From: Acidobacteriota bacterium
Lineage (GTDB): Bacteria; Acidobacteriota; Terriglobia; UBA7540
Reading direction: 5' to 3'
Length of the DNA stretch: 36,317 bases
NCBI GenBank assembly: GCA_021787735.1
Contig: JAJYLL010000046.1
Coordinates: 1-36,317 of the forward strand
Shown one piece after another: positions 34,268 to 36,317 of this stretch (its first letter is position 1; every line of letters begins with the position of its first letter). The notes under the pieces were generated by a model. The model did not search any database. It was not told the DNA's origin and was given only the letters and a program-made list of their open reading frames with translations. Position numbers and translations under genes: made by a program.

Positions 34268-35815
34268 ATGGACCAGGAAAAGAATAGCAACAGGCAGTCT
34301 CGACGGGAATTCCTAAAGGCTGGAGCCGGAGCGCTCGGGGCGCTCGGCGTTGCCGGCAATTCATTTGGGGCGGCTCAGGGCCAAACCTCAGCAACGGGGC
34401 CAAGGCCCAATTTTGTTTTCTTCCTATGTGAAGGAGTGCGACCGGACGAATTCAGTGCAAGCACCCTGCAGGGCTGGAACGGAAACGGCCTGAGCGCAAT
34501 GGGCAGCAGGATTATTTCCACCCCGAATCAGGACCGCATTATCCGTGAAGGCGTCACGTTTCGAAACGCGTTTACAACTTACGCTCTCTGCCTGCCTTCC
34601 CGCGGTTCGATACTTACCGGCCTCTACCCACACATCACCGGCGCCATTGATAACCGCAGCCGCTCAATTCCCGAAGACGTTCCGACGATTGCCGACATGC
34701 TTCGCGATGCCGGGTACGACGTGGCCTTCTTTGGCAAGGCCCACGTCCACGACCTGAGCAAACGCAATTGGGATACCTTCTTTGGAATAGAGGATGCCGG
34801 CGCAAACTACTACCGGCCAGTGCTGATTGAAAGCCATCACGGGGAGGTTACGTCCAAAAAGCAATATCACGGCTACGTCGATAGCGTCATCGCGGAGCGC
34901 GCGCTCGAATGGCTGAGCCAGCGCGGTGACAAACCTTTCTGTATGTTCTTCTGGTTCATTGCGCCGCACGCTCCCTTCTACCGGCCACGCAACCTTCTCG
35001 ACTTGTATAACGGCGTGCCCATCCCCAAGCCTTCAACATTTGATGCAGACCTGAAAGGTTATCCGGGCAAGCCTCTGGCGTTCAAGAATGCCTACAACAA
35101 GATCGGAACCACCGTTCTTGGAAATGACGATCCGAGGTCACTCGAAGAGCTGGTGAAGGACCATTTCGCCGGAGTCGTGAACAACGACGAAAACGTTGGC
35201 AAGGTGATGGCCCATCTCGAAAAAGCCGGTAAGTTGGACGATACGGCTCTCATCCTCAGTTCCGACCACGGCTTTTTCCTCGGGGAATGGCGTTTCTACG
35301 ACAAACGTTTCATGCACGAACCCTCGATTCGCGTGCCTCTCTCTATCCGTTACCCGCGCATGTTAAAGGCCGGGATTGCACGCGAGGAAATGGCACTCAA
35401 CATCGACATTCCTCCCACTGTCCTGGAGCTTGCGGGTATCAAGCACCCGAACTGGAAAGACTGGGTGCAGGGGCGCAGCCTCGTGCCATTCATGAAGGGA
35501 AACCCGCCCAGTGACTGGCGCAAGGATTGGCTCTACGAATACTATGAATATCCCGCCGCCGAGATGGTCCGGCCGCAGCGTGGTGTTCGCACGGAGCGCT
35601 ACAAACTGATCCATTACTTCCTGCCGCCGCAGGAATTCGAACTCTACGACCTTCAGGAAGATCCCGGCGAGTTGCACAATCTCTACGACGATCCTCGCTA
35701 CACAAAACTCGCTGCGGACCTTCGCAACCGCATCGACCAGTTGAGAAAAGAGACCGACGACGAGTACGAGTACCAGATGCCCAACGCCTTTGAATACGAG
35801 AAGCAGGTGTTGTGA
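34268..35815 (+). CDS. Exported sulfatase with substituted metal-binding motif
   Basis: A 515-residue protein with a Tat signal (SRREFLKAGAGALGALG, residues 11-27). The formylglycine motif is standard: Cys108 in CLPSRGSILTGLYPH. FFGKAHVHD and LSSDHGFFLGEW provide further active-site elements, and the C-terminal ELYDLQEDPGELHNLYDDP is typical of the family. Unusual: the first metal-binding stretch reads FFLCEGVRPDEF (Cys54-Glu55-Gly56) where most sulfatases have two Asp residues. Asp60 a few residues later might substitute. It probably hydrolyses sulfate or phosphonate esters of an unknown exported substrate. Transcribed alone from the upstream promoter. Unlike the first sulfatase it has the C-x-P-S-R form. 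Confidence 0.88.
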   Translation: MDQEKNSNRQSRREFLKAGAGALGALGVAGNSFGAAQGQTSATGPRPNFVFFLCEGVRPDEFSASTLQGWNGNGLSAMGSRIISTPNQDRIIREGVTFRNAFTTYALCLPSRGSILTGLYPHITGAIDNRSRSIPEDVPTIADMLRDAGYDVAFFGKAHVHDLSKRNWDTFFGIEDAGANYYRPVLIESHHGEVTSKKQYHGYVDSVIAERALEWLSQRGDKPFCMFFWFIAPHAPFYRPRNLLDLYNGVPIPKPSTFDADLKGYPGKPLAFKNAYNKIGTTVLGNDDPRSLEELVKDHFAGVVNNDENVGKVMAHLEKAGKLDDTALILSSDHGFFLGEWRFYDKRFMHEPSIRVPLSIRYPRMLKAGIAREEMALNIDIPPTVLELAGIKHPNWKDWVQGRSLVPFMKGNPPSDWRKDWLYEYYEYPAAEMVRPQRGVRTERYKLIHYFLPPQEFELYDLQEDPGELHNLYDDPRYTKLAADLRNRIDQLRKETDDEYEYQMPNAFEYEKQVL

Positions 35816-35836
35816 CTACTGGCAGCAGTTAAGGGC

Positions 35837-36078
35837 TTATCTTGGGATGGCGTCGGGGAGGCCGCCGTCGACGGGAAGGGTGGCGCCGGTGGTGGGGGTC
35901 TGGCGGGTGGCGAAGAATATCACCGCCCGCGCCACATCCTCACCCGTTACCATTGCCTTCAGCAGGTTCCGCTGCCGGTAGTATTCTTCGAGTCCCTGTT
36001 CATCCAATCCCCGCGCCCGCATGCGGTCCGGCCCCACCGCCCTGAGCGCCGCCCGCCGCGCGAGAAGGTCAGGCGGCA
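35837..36078 (-). pseudogene. 3' end of a short-chain dehydrogenase gene truncated by an IS
   Basis: About 80 C-terminal codons: GLEEYYRQRNLLKAMVTGEDVARAVIFFA, ending TTGATLPVDGGLPDAIPR. This is the terminus of SDR proteins, closest in form to the dehydrogenase half of bifunctional rhamnulose-1-phosphate aldolase/dehydrogenases, where xxxxPR is the usual end. Homology stops at about 36078 where the IS256-family element begins, so the Rossmann core lies beyond the insertion or is lost. Convergent with the sulfatase, 21 bp apart. Confidence 0.75.
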
Positions 36079-36317
36079 ATTTGTGTGTAAACGCTGGACC
36101 ATTGAGAGAGCGGATGAAAGCTCCATCGAGATTCCATCGTCTGAGCGAAGTACCCCAAACAGCGATAGGTTGAAATTTCTCCTGCTGTTCCTTCCATGGC
36201 TCGGGTGCGGCGTTTGAATTCCTTGTTTAACCGTTCGATGGGGTGGGTGGTTGGCAGCACGGCCCCGCAGGTCGCATCAAACGGGAAGATGGTCAGCAAG
36301 GAATCCAGATCCTTCCC
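36069..36317 (-). CDS. IS256-family (mutator-type) transposase, C-terminal part
   Basis: The frame is open to the right window edge and ends at 36069. LPTTHPIERLNKEFKRRTRAMEG is the signature near the catalytic Glu of IS256/MuDR transposases, and the following TAGEISTYRCLGYFAQTMESRW matches the family tail. The minus-strand sequence near the stop (TTTACACACAAATTG) resembles IS256 terminal repeats, so the element end probably lies near 36075-36090. The remainder is outside the window. Confidence 0.85.
   Translation of the reverse strand, partial: GKDLDSLLTIFPFDATCGAVLPTTHPIERLNKEFKRRTRAMEGTAGEISTYRCLGYFAQTMESRWSFHPLSQWSSVYTQIAA

Noticed and set aside
1..36317. CRISPR array, tRNA, rRNA, riboswitch
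   Set aside because: No regularly spaced identical repeats with unique spacers, no tRNA-like T-arm/acceptor arrangement and no known riboswitch core were recognised on reading; a covariance-model search could still reveal small RNAs.

Overview
The window is GC-rich, densely coded chromosomal DNA. No marker gene (rRNA, tRNA, ribosomal protein) is present. The gene mix suggests an environmental, probably soil or sediment, member of the Acidobacteriota: two Tat-exported sulfatases, secreted GH3 and GH33 glycosidases, a ceramidase-like protein, a secreted PIG-L deacetylase, a repeat-bearing TonB protein, a DUF1003 protein and REP/RAYT sequences. That placement is inference from gene content.

Layout. 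1-3.8 kb: a minus-strand pair, a ceramidase-like exoenzyme followed by a GH3 protein cut by the window edge. 3.8-5.3 kb: a frameshifted ISNCY/IS1202-like insertion sequence flanked by an 18-bp direct repeat, placed just upstream of the ceramidase promoter. 5.5-12.2 kb: an APC permease, a decayed mannonate dehydratase 3' end, then an apparent sialic acid block (exported sialidase, NanA-like lyase, MFS transporter overlapping the lyase by ATGA) and a SufS-like PLP enzyme; a 16-bp palindrome lies under a candidate promoter before the lyase. 12.5-17.7 kb: a SIRT5/CobB-type deacylase, a long coiled-coil protein, a 74-residue orphan protein and a cyclic-nucleotide-binding/DUF1003 membrane protein. 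17.9-24.6 kb: a sulfatase, a heavily decayed MscS channel, an ECF sigma factor, a receiver protein without its phospho-acceptor aspartate, and a secreted PIG-L deacetylase.

24.8-28.8 kb looks mobile: a minus-strand run of phage-tail-like genes, overlapping or directly abutting, is cut at its 5' end by a complete RAYT transposase cassette bounded by 34-bp REP inverted repeats; a small-ORF/membrane-protein pair follows. 29.2-32.6 kb holds a Wza-type polysaccharide export protein and a TonB-family protein whose cytoplasmic N-terminus carries three copies of a conserved motif. 32.8-36.3 kb holds a membrane dipeptidase, a second sulfatase with an altered metal site, and an SDR gene end truncated by an IS256-family element that leaves the window.

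Taken together the region is an accessory catabolic segment: exported enzymes release sugars, sulfate and acyl groups from glycoconjugates, permeases take up the products, and repeated IS and REP events have reshaped it. Four decayed genes (transposase, uxuA-like, mscS-like, SDR) and several enzymes with substituted catalytic residues show ongoing turnover. No CRISPR array, tRNA or rRNA was seen. The least explained items are the TonB N-terminal repeats, the GH3 protein lacking the usual catalytic residues, and the RAYT/REP insertion into the phage-like operon.
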